NCBI GenBank assembly: GCA_024640945.1
Contig: JAHEEA010000016.1
Span: forward strand, 1 to 33,542
Reading direction: 5' to 3'
From: Candidatus Methylopumilus sp.
GTDB lineage: Bacteria; Pseudomonadota; Gammaproteobacteria; Burkholderiales; Methylophilaceae
Length of the DNA: 33,542 nt
The position numbers and the translations under genes were made by a program. Shown in pieces: positions 15,286-23,478 of this stretch. Positions within the stretch are counted from its first letter, which is position 1. Each line of letters starts with the position of its first letter. The notes under the pieces were generated by a model. That model worked only from the letters and a program-made list of their open reading frames with translations, did not search any database and was not told where the DNA came from.

Positions 15286-16688
15286 TCTTGCATGGGCTCA
15301 AACCAAGCCAATTTCTCACGCAATTTAACAACACCGCCAACAATAATCAAACATGGTGGTTTCAAATCAGCTAATCCTGTCTTTTCAGCCAAATTAGTAA
15401 GATCGCCAACCACTACTCGCTGCTTTAATGTAGTCCCTTGCTGAACGACTGCCGCCGGTGTCGTAGCTGGCAATCCATGCTCGACGAGTTTAGCGCAAAT
15501 TTGATCTAAGCCAACCAAGCCCATATAAATCACAACCGTCTGGTTAGGTCGCGTCAGCGCAACCCAATCTAATTCAACTACATTTTGCTGTGTGCCATTT
15601 TTAGGCTTCAAGTGCCCCGTCGTAAAAATACAAGATTGTGCATGGTCCCTGTGCGTCAACGGAATACCTGCATAACTGGACACACCATTAGCAGCAGTAA
15701 TGCCAGGTACAACTTGGAAAGGCACGCCATTTTCCATCAAGGTTTCAATCTCTTCACCGCCGCGTCCGAAAATAAATGGATCACCGCCTTTAAGACGTAA
15801 AACACGCTTACCTTCTTTGGCGAACTTCACCAGCAAATGATTAATTTCTTCCTGCGGCAAAGTATGTTGATCACGCGCCTTACCAACATAAATCAATTCA
15901 GCATCACGGCGCACCAACTCCATTACTTCTTTACTGACTAATTTATCGTAGACGCAGACATCACACTGCTGCATGAGACGCAAAGCTCTAAATGTAAGCA
16001 AATCAGGATCGCCTGGACCGCCACCAACCAAATAAACTTCACCATGCTGCTGATCCAAGCCCGATGCAATCTCGGCCTTTAAGGCCGACTTAGCAGCACG
16101 CTCTTGTCCAGAAAACATCAACTCAGCGATGGGACCTTGAAATACTTTTTCCCAAAAAATTCGACGATTTTGGGTAGTCGTAAATTTAGCTTTTACATCA
16201 TCTCTAAATTCACGCGCCAAACTTGCTAAACGGCCATAGGTGGCAGGCACCATTGTTTCAATCTTCGCACGAATTAAACGTGCCAATACTGGCGCAGAAC
16301 CGTTACTGGAAATAGCAATCACCAGAGGAGATCGATCAATAATCGCGGGCATCGTAAATGTACAAAGTGCTGGAGAATCCACGACATTGACAGGGACATT
16401 ACGGACTTTAGCTTCAACTGAAACTTGTGTGTTAACCGCCTCATCATCTGTCGCAGCAATCACTAAGACTGCGCCATCTATTTGCGCTGGAGAAAACTCA
16501 GCACGTGTAATTTTTATCTGCTGCTCAGCTTCAAGCGCTAACAGCTCGGAACAAACTTCAGGCGCAACAACTTCAATCGATGCCTCTGCCTTCATCAGCA
16601 TCGTCACTTTACGTAAAGCCACATCACCGCCACCGATCACAAGGCAGCGAGAATGAGCAATCCGCATAAATATTGGTAAAGATTCCAT
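15282..16688 (-). CDS. cysG: Siroheme synthase CysG
   Basis: A 468-residue trifunctional enzyme that makes siroheme from uroporphyrinogen III, the cofactor of sulfite and nitrite reductases. The N-terminal half (about 1-210) is the NAD-dependent precorrin-2 dehydrogenase/ferrochelatase, with [11 protein letters not shown] at 17-27 and the [15 protein letters not shown] segment containing the regulatory Ser region known from CysG. The C-terminal half (about 216-465) is SAM:uroporphyrinogen III methyltransferase, with [31 protein letters not shown] and VVPGITAA. Both domains are intact. It is read from the ATG at 16688. No sulfite or nitrite reductase genes are adjacent. Confidence 0.95.
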   Translation of the reverse strand: MESLPIFMRIAHSRCLVIGGGDVALRKVTMLMKAEASIEVVAPEVCSELLALEAEQQIKITRAEFSPAQIDGAVLVIAATDDEAVNTQVSVEAKVRNVPVNVVDSPALCTFTMPAIIDRSPLVIAISSNGSAPVLARLIRAKIETMVPATYGRLASLAREFRDDVKAKFTTTQNRRIFWEKVFQGPIAELMFSGQERAAKSALKAEIASGLDQQHGEVYLVGGGPGDPDLLTFRALRLMQQCDVCVYDKLVSKEVMELVRRDAELIYVGKARDQHTLPQEEINHLLVKFAKEGKRVLRLKGGDPFIFGRGGEEIETLMENGVPFQVVPGITAANGVSSYAGIPLTHRDHAQSCIFTTGHLKPKNGTQQNVVELDWVALTRPNQTVVIYMGLVGLDQICAKLVEHGLPATTPAAVVQQGTTLKQRVVVGDLTNLAEKTGLADLKPPCLIIVGGVVKLREKLAWFEPMQD

Positions 16689-16745
16689 AGCAACATTTTA
16701 CCCTTTATTCCTGCAGCTACGATTGTTACTCTTCAGCAAAATTTC

Positions 16746-16780
16746 CATCCCTATTCCCATGGGATGCTTTTTGCTAAAAT
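16746..16780 (+). promoter_or_regulatory. Extended -10 promoter with dyad, symporter gene
   Basis: TG-C-TAAAAT (16772-16780) is an extended -10. Upstream lie the nested dyads CATCCC-N9-GGGATG (16746-16766) and CCCATGGG (16756-16763), over the -35 region. The leader to the TTG start is about 27 nt. An activator or repressor site is plausible. Confidence 0.4.
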
Positions 16781-16813
16781 CGATGCCACGCTTACTTAAT
16801 TAAGGACCTTCAC

Positions 16814-18295
16814 TTGCTACTCTGGTTTGTTATGCTCTACTGGGTGCTATCTATTGGCATCGGCTTATATGCCAGCACCAAAGTTCATACGGCCAAAGAC
16901 TTTGCGATTGCAGGTCGCCATCTACCTATTCACATAGTCATTGCAACAGTATTTGCCACATGGTTTGGCTCAGAAGCTGTGCTTGGCATACCAGCGGTAT
17001 TTTTAAAAGAAGGCCTACACGGCGTGGTGGCAGACCCATTTGGGGCATCCCTTTGTTTGGTTTTAGTCGGCCTACTATTCGCTGCTCCGCTATATCGTAT
17101 GAATCTACTCACGATAGGCGATTTTTACCGCAAACGTTTTGGTCGCATTGCCGAATCCATGACATCGATTGCCATTGTGATTTCATACTTAGGCTGGGTG
17201 GGCGCTCAAATTACTGCACTAGGATTAGTTTTTAATGTGCTGTCTGCTGGCGAAATCAGTCAAATCACCGGCATGTGGATAGGCTCCATCACAATTCTGA
17301 TTTACACCATGGTCGGTGGTATGTGGGCAGTGGCGATTACAGACTTTCTGCAAATGATCGTGATTGTGATTGGCATGCTATTTATTGGTCACGAAATTAG
17401 CGGGCAAGTCGGCGGCGTGGGCGCTGTGATTAAACATGCAAGTGAAGCTGGCAAATTTGAGTTTTGGCCAAATATGGATTTGAAATCCATGATTGGATTC
17501 TTTGCTGCATGGATTACCATCATGCTCGGCTCTATTCCACAGCAAGATGTTTTCCAGCGAGTACAATCAGCAAAGACTGTGAAAATTGCGATTTGGGGTA
17601 GCGTCATTGGTGGCGTCATGTATTTCTTATTTGCTTTTGTGCCAATGTTTCTGGCTTATTCAGCAACGCTGATAGACCCAAAAATGGTCAATGACTTAAT
17701 AGATGTTGATCCACAAATGATCTTGCCAAGACTTGTGCTTGATCACGCACCGCTTGTCGCACAGGTGTTATTTTTTGGTGCCTTATTATCCGCAATCAAG
17801 AGCTGCGCTTCCGCAACTTTATTAGCACCATCAGTCACATTCACAGAAAATATTATCAAACCTTTACTCATCAAACGCTTAGCGGGTCAAAAACTAGCTG
17901 ATCATTTATTGCTACGTTATATGCGTCTAGTCACGCTAGCATTCACCCTGCTAGTCACACTGTACGCAGTGAATTCAAAAGCCAGCATTTTCAGCATGGT
18001 CGAAAATGCCTACCAAATCACATTGGTCACAGCCTTTATTCCATTAGCTTGCGGTGTTTATTGGAAACGCTCAAACAATCAAGGCGCCCTATTTTCGATA
18101 TTTGGCGGCCTACTAACTTGGTTACTTATGCTCATCGCTGGCCCAGCAGACCCCTTAATTCCAGCACAACTTGCAGGCGTGATAGCAAGTGCATTCGGGA
18201 TGGTGATTGGGTCTTTATTGCCTAGCTATATTAAAGATGAATTACCTGAACATGAACGCGGCTATTTGCATGAGCACGCTTCACAGCAACACTAG
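16814..18295 (+). CDS. Sodium:solute symporter family protein
   Basis: A 493-residue, about 13-TM transporter of the SSS family. N-terminal features are GIGLYASTKVHTAKDFAIAGR, the usual TM1 exit and FxxAGR-type loop, and ATWFGSEAVLGIPA in TM2. Later comes TMVGGMWAVAITDFLQM, a strong SSS hallmark. The substrate cannot be read from the sequence. The start is a TTG at 16814 with AAGGA seven bases upstream; an ATG at 16832 would remove part of TM1. It ends 11 bp before the convergent mutM stop with no terminator hairpin between. Confidence 0.87.
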   Translation: MLLWFVMLYWVLSIGIGLYASTKVHTAKDFAIAGRHLPIHIVIATVFATWFGSEAVLGIPAVFLKEGLHGVVADPFGASLCLVLVGLLFAAPLYRMNLLTIGDFYRKRFGRIAESMTSIAIVISYLGWVGAQITALGLVFNVLSAGEISQITGMWIGSITILIYTMVGGMWAVAITDFLQMIVIVIGMLFIGHEISGQVGGVGAVIKHASEAGKFEFWPNMDLKSMIGFFAAWITIMLGSIPQQDVFQRVQSAKTVKIAIWGSVIGGVMYFLFAFVPMFLAYSATLIDPKMVNDLIDVDPQMILPRLVLDHAPLVAQVLFFGALLSAIKSCASATLLAPSVTFTENIIKPLLIKRLAGQKLADHLLLRYMRLVTLAFTLLVTLYAVNSKASIFSMVENAYQITLVTAFIPLACGVYWKRSNNQGALFSIFGGLLTWLLMLIAGPADPLIPAQLAGVIASAFGMVIGSLLPSYIKDELPEHERGYLHEHASQQH

Positions 18296-18306
18296 CATCT
18301 AACCTT

Positions 18307-19143
18307 TCAACGCTGACATTCTGCGCAATAAAAAGTAGAGCGTTGACCTTGTTTGATTTGCTTAATAGGCGACCCACAAACATGACAAGGCTGTTCAGTC
18401 CTGCCGTAAACGAAATAGGTTTGCTGAAAATATCCAGGGTTGCCGTCAGCACCAAAAAAGTCTCTTAGACTGCTCCCCCCTGCTTCAATCGCGGCAGCTA
18501 ATGTTGCTTTAATTTCCCCAACCAAGCGCTCACATTTTGCACGGCTTACTTTATTCGCTGCAGTTTTAGGATTGATACGCGCTCTAAACAAAGATTCACT
18601 AGCGTAGATATTGCCAACCCCAACTACCAAATGGCCATCCATGATAGTGGTTTTAATAGGTGCTGTACGCGTTCGCATCTGCTGATAAAGATAATCGCCC
18701 GTAAAGCTCGGCTGCAAAGGCTCAGGGCCTAAGCTTTTAATTAGCGAGTGGTCTTCTACTAAGTCTCTTGCATCCACCCACAACACAGCTCCAAAACGTC
18801 TAGGATCGCGCAAACGAAATAAGTGGCCACCGGCAAAATGAATTTCAAAATGGTCATGCTTAGCAGCAGGCTCATTTTCTTCAAGCAAACAAATACGCCC
18901 CGACATACCTAAATGTAGAATTAATGTACCTAATAACTGATCTTGAGCATCTACAAACTCCGCCAAAATATATTTAGCACGACGATGTAAACTTCGTAGC
19001 GTTGATTGAGGTAAAAGCTGGGGGAGCTGACTAGGAATTGGCCATCTAAGGGTTGGATGGCGGATGACCACCTGAGTGACCTTACTGCCCACTAGCGGAG
19101 ACATGCCCCGCATCGTGGTTTCTACTTCTGGGAGTTCTGGCAA
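18307..19143 (-). CDS. mutM: Formamidopyrimidine-DNA glycosylase (Fpg/MutM)
   Basis: A 278-residue base-excision repair enzyme that removes 8-oxoguanine and cleaves the abasic site. The catalytic Pro of PELPEVET must directly follow the initiator Met, which fixes the start as the TTG at 19143-19141. Other family features are the Lys in RRAKYILAEF, DPRRFG, the H2TH stretch around VGNIYASESLFRARINP, and the C-terminal zinc finger CHVC…CAEC with 16 residues between cysteine pairs. The TTG immediately follows the TAA of the DUF4340 gene with no gap, so expression probably depends on translational coupling and on the ABC operon. Confidence 0.96.
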   Translation of the reverse strand: MPELPEVETTMRGMSPLVGSKVTQVVIRHPTLRWPIPSQLPQLLPQSTLRSLHRRAKYILAEFVDAQDQLLGTLILHLGMSGRICLLEENEPAAKHDHFEIHFAGGHLFRLRDPRRFGAVLWVDARDLVEDHSLIKSLGPEPLQPSFTGDYLYQQMRTRTAPIKTTIMDGHLVVGVGNIYASESLFRARINPKTAANKVSRAKCERLVGEIKATLAAAIEAGGSSLRDFFGADGNPGYFQQTYFVYGRTEQPCHVCGSPIKQIKQGQRSTFYCAECQR

Positions 19144-20022
19144 TTACTTCCCGAGATTAATCGGTGGATTTAATAGAGCAAACCCGATATCTGCAGGCAC
19201 ATGGTACATCATGCCTTCATCTGGGCGGCCAAGTAGCAGCTCTGGGGATTCTTGCAATTTATCAAAGTGTATTTTGCTACCATCGGTAAGCTTCACTTCA
19301 AATGATGGGAAAGTGGCTTTACGATCAGGCGTATATGGCTCAACACGTTGCACACTCATAAAACGCCAATAAGCATCAAACCATTCCGCCATTTCTTTTT
19401 GATTAGGTTTTGCTTTTTCAACAGAGACTTTCCATTGACCATTCACCAAATCAACATTTAAACGTGCGCTTTCCCACTGCTCTAAATTAGAGAAATTGAA
19501 ACCAGCGATTTTCTCTTTAGGCTTAAATGGGCTTTTGTCGATAAATTCAGAAATTTGCGTCTCTGCATATTCTGAATAACTCACAGGCAACAGATAAACG
19601 AAATGATTGTAAGAAACGTACTGCTCTGCCGTAACTGGATTAAATGTGCCAAAGAGAAACTCTTCGTTATCAAGTTTCAATTTAAGTTTGGGTTGATCCA
19701 AACCAAAACGTGACAAATCATCTGCAGGAAATCGTTGAGCACTTTTTGCTGCAATAATGGACAATACTTTTTGCACAGCCATCTGGTCAGCACGGGTTTT
19801 GAGTGGCTTTTGGATATACCAATAACCATCATTTTTCTCAAAAGCAACAGCTGCTTTTGCTGGAAACTCAACGCTGATATTTTTAATCGTGCCCAACTTG
19901 AGTGTTGAAACCTCAAAGTCTTTAGCAACAACTACAGCTTCTTTAGGACGCAAATAAAGAACACCTGTAATCCCTACCACGAGAACCAGCAAAAATAAGT
20001 TAACTAACCAACGAGACTTCAT
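19144..20022 (-). CDS. DUF4340 domain protein, membrane-anchored
   Basis: A 292-residue protein with one N-terminal TM or uncleaved signal segment (about 5-23) and an extracytoplasmic DUF4340 domain containing two similar lobes (KNDGYWYIQKPLKTRADQM near 65-83, and NGQWKVSVEKAKPNQKEM near 195-212). Function unknown. DUF4340 proteins commonly follow GldG-like ABC subunits, as here, and are probably part of the same membrane complex. The ATG at 20022 has AAAGGA upstream. Its stop abuts the mutM start. Confidence 0.85.
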   Translation of the reverse strand: MKSRWLVNLFLLVLVVGITGVLYLRPKEAVVVAKDFEVSTLKLGTIKNISVEFPAKAAVAFEKNDGYWYIQKPLKTRADQMAVQKVLSIIAAKSAQRFPADDLSRFGLDQPKLKLKLDNEEFLFGTFNPVTAEQYVSYNHFVYLLPVSYSEYAETQISEFIDKSPFKPKEKIAGFNFSNLEQWESARLNVDLVNGQWKVSVEKAKPNQKEMAEWFDAYWRFMSVQRVEPYTPDRKATFPSFEVKLTDGSKIHFDKLQESPELLLGRPDEGMMYHVPADIGFALLNPPINLGK

Positions 20023-20043
20023 GCATTTTCCTTTTAGGCTTCG

Positions 20044-21462
20044 TTATGCCTTACGGCGCTTGATCCACATGCGCAGGCCTATAACAACCAATCCCAATGG
20101 GATTAATCCTGAGAACAAGCCTAAAGGAACTCCGAAAATAGGAATCCAAAGAATCAGCGCTAAAAACTGACCCCACCCATGATCAGGAATTGTCATGCTC
20201 ATATCTTTTAAAGGCTTAGGCTGTATAACAATTAAACTTTCATCACCAGCTAGCCAATTAACAATATTGACGCCCAACTCTCGATTGGATTCACTAGTTA
20301 CAAAAATATCAGAAAGGAAACTAGAATTGCCCACAACAACCACTCGTTGACCTTTTTTTCCATATTTGCGCTCTAATGCTACGGCTATGTTTATTGGCCC
20401 AGGAATATCTTCTTTTTCGTCATAACTAACTTTATCAACATCGCCAGAGAGTTCTGCTTTATTAGTTTCAAGCCAACCTCCTGAAGCCACATCCACCAAA
20501 TTACTTACGACCCAACCATTATCTTCAGTCCCTTTTGCAGAAACCTGCCTTGCTTCATGAAACATAGTGCGAGACATTAACTTATTTGTGATTAAGTGCT
20601 CGCCATATTGGGTTGCAAAAACATTCTTGGGATCACCGCCATATTTAATCAGTGACTTATCAATAACCATTCCAGCAGAAACATTCAAGCCCAGATAATT
20701 AGCAATGTCATTAAGGCCATGATAGTTATTATCATCTAGCAACCAAAGTAAATTACCACCCCCATCTAAGTAAGCTTTAATCTTTTTAACTTCAATTGAA
20801 GACAAATCTTTCTGAGGGCTAGCTATCAATAACATAGCGCCATTAGGCGGAACATCTTTACCCGTTACCAGGTCCGGGTTTACTAATTTAAAACCTTTTT
20901 CCTCCAAGTGCAGACCAAAGCTATTCAAATCATTAGGTCTAGTTCCTCTTAAATTTCTTTCATCATGTCCGTCCAAGTACATTATTGGCTGTTGATGTGT
21001 TCTGGAAAGTCGAACTAATAAATTCGTTAACTCGTGCTCAGAGTATGGAGGGACTAAATGCTCACTACGTTTTTGATATTCAACAACAAGCTCACCCTCT
21101 TTAGTAATACCTTCTTCCTGAACAATCTTAGGTTGCTCAGCGGGGCTTATAAACTCGATAGTTATATCAGCCTTCGCGCGTTTAAAACGTGAAATAAAAT
21201 CAACAAGACCTTTTCGATACTGTTCACCACTGGAAGTATTATCAGCTGAAGCAAAAACTTTAATATTCACCGGGCCATTCATTTGATTTAAAACATTAAC
21301 ACTTGCCTCGCTCAAAACGTTACGATTACTTTGCGTAATATCTCGCACGACATGATATTCATGGCTGATATAAGCAATCAACGATACTAAGACCAAAAAG
21401 AGAATGACAAAGAAACTGTTTTGCATTAACAGTTGCAGGCGCAGTTTGTGATTAATTTTCAT
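20044..21462 (-). CDS. GldG-like ABC transporter auxiliary protein
   Basis: A 472-residue protein of the ABC_transp_aux (GldG/IFT52-like) family. One TM segment lies near residues 15-35, followed by a large extracytoplasmic part (about 36-425) with the family pattern PIMYLDGHDERNLRG and a nucleotide-fold-like GGGNLLWLLDD. A second TM pair occurs at about 430-468, ending in WIKRRKA. In Flavobacterium, GldG acts with GldA and GldF in gliding. No gliding genes are present here, and the proteobacterial cassette has no established cargo. It sits 15 bp after the permease and 21 bp before the DUF4340 gene. Confidence 0.85.
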   Translation of the reverse strand: MKINHKLRLQLLMQNSFFVILFLVLVSLIAYISHEYHVVRDITQSNRNVLSEASVNVLNQMNGPVNIKVFASADNTSSGEQYRKGLVDFISRFKRAKADITIEFISPAEQPKIVQEEGITKEGELVVEYQKRSEHLVPPYSEHELTNLLVRLSRTHQQPIMYLDGHDERNLRGTRPNDLNSFGLHLEEKGFKLVNPDLVTGKDVPPNGAMLLIASPQKDLSSIEVKKIKAYLDGGGNLLWLLDDNNYHGLNDIANYLGLNVSAGMVIDKSLIKYGGDPKNVFATQYGEHLITNKLMSRTMFHEARQVSAKGTEDNGWVVSNLVDVASGGWLETNKAELSGDVDKVSYDEKEDIPGPINIAVALERKYGKKGQRVVVVGNSSFLSDIFVTSESNRELGVNIVNWLAGDESLIVIQPKPLKDMSMTIPDHGWGQFLALILWIPIFGVPLGLFSGLIPLGLVVIGLRMWIKRRKA

Positions 21463-21477
21463 AATGATAAGACCCGA

Positions 21478-22236
21478 TTAGCCACGAAGACGGTCAGCAT
21501 CTAAACGACGCACCGTTAAAGTTAAGAATGTGACAATGAATAATAAAAAATAAGCAACGTCAGCTGTATCAATTAGCCCACGTGCAAAAGGTTGAAAGTG
21601 GCGCATTAAAGACAAATAATTGGCAACATTACGAAGCAAGCTTCCATCATCGCCAGTTAAAAAGAAATCAATAATCATCAAGCCAACCAATGCAACAAAA
21701 GTAAAAATGGCTGCAACAACAGGCTGTGCAGTCAAACTTGAGAAGTAAAGGCCAAGCGCTGAAAAACTAGCAACTAATAACCACAAACCTAATAAATTAG
21801 AAACCAAATATCCAAAATCAATATCAGCCCAAAAATTAAGTGTCGAGAGCATAATTCCAACAAAAACAAGCAGGATAGTCAAAAATCCGACGAGCCCTAT
21901 AAACTTCCCTACAACAATATCAATTAACGATAGAGGCCCACTAAACAAAAAAGTAATAGTCTGACTTCTTCGCTCTTCACTAATCAAGCGCATAGATAAA
22001 AGAGGAATTGCAAAAAGCATCATATATGTTGGTATACCAAAAACACTGCGGCAGACAAAACTAGTAACTCCAAGTCTTTCGGCAGGTCTAATTGCACCAG
22101 ACATCACTTCAAAATATTGATTCTGACCATGAATAAAGAAAATACCAAAAGCCGATAATAATAAAGCTAGAATGACCCAACCCATCGGTGAAGCAAACAC
22201 ACTTTTAAGTTCTTTTCTTGCCACATTTAAAATCAT
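21478..22236 (-). CDS. ABC-2 type permease, GldF-like
   Basis: A 252-residue inner-membrane permease with six predicted TM segments (near 17-36, 60-80, 105-130, 143-165, 172-192 and 222-240). The MILNVARKELKSVFASPMGWVIL start and the SEERRSQTITFLFSGPLSLIDIVVGKF segment are typical of the GldF/NosY-type ABC-2 family. It forms the membrane channel for the ATPase encoded upstream. Cargo unknown. Confidence 0.87.
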   Translation of the reverse strand: MILNVARKELKSVFASPMGWVILALLLSAFGIFFIHGQNQYFEVMSGAIRPAERLGVTSFVCRSVFGIPTYMMLFAIPLLSMRLISEERRSQTITFLFSGPLSLIDIVVGKFIGLVGFLTILLVFVGIMLSTLNFWADIDFGYLVSNLLGLWLLVASFSALGLYFSSLTAQPVVAAIFTFVALVGLMIIDFFLTGDDGSLLRNVANYLSLMRHFQPFARGLIDTADVAYFLLFIVTFLTLTVRRLDADRLRG

Positions 22237-22276
22237 GAGATTCGCTTTCTTAAAAACTAATGTCTAAGGCGCGCAA

Positions 22277-23209
22277 TTAAGCGGCAGTATCTTGATAAGT
22301 TAATTGAACAAACACATCCTCAAGACTTGTTTGATCTGGATTGATTTGATGTAAACCCCAGCCCTTTTTAACAGCGGCTTGAATAATCGCTTCTGTTGGT
22401 GCTTGACCTGGCTTGTAACTTATACGCAACAAACCGTTGTCCAACAGCTCAACCGTTTCCACGCCAGCAACTTTAAGAAGGTCCTCTTTTATTGAAAGAT
22501 TATTAAAGCCAACCAATAATTTGTTGCCGTGGCGTTGTTGTTTCAATACGTCGATTGAACCATTAAAGACCAATTTGCCTTTATCAATGATTTGGACATG
22601 ATCACAAACCATTTCAACTTCAGGCAAGATATGGGTAGACAAAATCACACTATGTTCGCCGCCTAACTCTTTAATCAAAGCGCGAATATCACGAATTTGA
22701 ATTGGATCCAGACCGACAGTCGGCTCGTCCAAGATCACAACCATCGGATTGTGAATAATTGCTTGTGCAATACCGACGCGCTGTTGATAGCCCTTAGAAA
22801 GGTTCTCGATTAAGCGCTTACTCATTTCTGTAAGACCGCAACGCTCTTTAGCACGCTGAACAGCAGCCTTAATATGCTTACCACTCACGCCATGCAAACG
22901 AGCAGCAACAGATAGATATTCATCCACTGTAAATTCACGGTAAAGCGGAGGAGTTTCTGGAAGGTAGCCAATCAATGCTTTGGCCTCTTTAGGATGCTCT
23001 ATCATATCCACACCACAGATTTTGACGCTGCCTTTACTTGGCGCCAAGTTGCCTGTCAGCATTTTCATGGTAGTAGATTTACCAGCGCCATTTGGGCCAA
23101 GGAACCCAAGCACTTCACCTTTACTAAGGGTGAAGCTTACGTCGCCTACCGCTTCGCGGCCGCCATAAATACGGGTTAAATTGTTAGCTTCAACGGTTAA
23201 AGTAGTCAT
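22277..23209 (-). CDS. ABC transporter ATPase, GldA-like
   Basis: A 310-residue ATPase. Walker A GPNGAGKST is at 38-46, the Q-loop region LIGYLPETPPLY follows, the signature is LSKGYQQRVGIAQA, Walker B is VVILDEPTVGLDP, and the switch His is in STHILPEVE. The C-terminal extension of about 90 residues is typical of ATPases that pair with ABC-2 permeases. The ATG at 23209 (MTTLTVEANN) is preferred to an upstream TTG at 23266, although its ribosome-binding site is weak. First gene of the operon ABC ATPase, permease, GldG-like, DUF4340, mutM. Confidence 0.9.
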   Translation of the reverse strand: MTTLTVEANNLTRIYGGREAVGDVSFTLSKGEVLGFLGPNGAGKSTTMKMLTGNLAPSKGSVKICGVDMIEHPKEAKALIGYLPETPPLYREFTVDEYLSVAARLHGVSGKHIKAAVQRAKERCGLTEMSKRLIENLSKGYQQRVGIAQAIIHNPMVVILDEPTVGLDPIQIRDIRALIKELGGEHSVILSTHILPEVEMVCDHVQIIDKGKLVFNGSIDVLKQQRHGNKLLVGFNNLSIKEDLLKVAGVETVELLDNGLLRISYKPGQAPTEAIIQAAVKKGWGLHQINPDQTSLEDVFVQLTYQDTAA

Positions 23210-23288
23210 AAGAAAATTTAAAACACTCCACTTAAATTCGGAATAAATTGAAGCTGAATAAACCAAGCCTAATTTTCAATCGCTTGGT

Positions 23289-23320
23289 AAGTTAAAAAAA
23301 CGCCTGACAAATGTCAAGCG
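23289..23320 (-). promoter_or_regulatory. Hairpin plus T-tract that also holds a perfect -35 for the ABC operon
   Basis: On the minus strand an 8-bp hairpin (CGCTTGAC-ATTT-GTCAGGCG with one G·U pair, 23320-23301) is followed by seven T residues, the form of an intrinsic terminator. The same hairpin contains TTGACA (23317-23312), 17 bp before TAACTT (23294-23289). It can therefore be a terminator for an upstream minus-strand transcript, or an operator-bearing promoter of the ABC operon. Confidence 0.5.
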
Positions 23321-23377
23321 CTGTAATTTATCTCTTTAAGCTTAATTCCCAGAAACACGAGTAGAAACCCAAGCCTA

Positions 23378-23406
23378 TTGGAAAGTTCCCAGTAAAAAGC
23401 TATAGT
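23378..23406 (+). promoter_or_regulatory. Promoter of the TPR–lolB–ispE operon
   Basis: TTGGAA (23378-23383) and TATAGT (23401-23406) are separated by exactly 17 bp. The start site would be near 23413, giving a leader of about 66 nt. That leader can form a small GGATG/CATCC hairpin just downstream. Confidence 0.6.
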
Positions 23407-23478
23407 CAAACCTCATTATGGATGAACTTGCATCCACTGTCACGGACTAAGGGTTTACATCCTTATTACTTAAGAGCA

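Noticed and set aside
16240-16656. 138-codon plus-strand open frame inside cysG
   Set aside because: Antisense shadow of the conserved precorrin-2 dehydrogenase domain; low-complexity product.
23418-23450. 10-codon leader peptide (MDELASTVTD) before the TPR gene
   Set aside because: No ribosome-binding site and no attenuator after it; likely chance.
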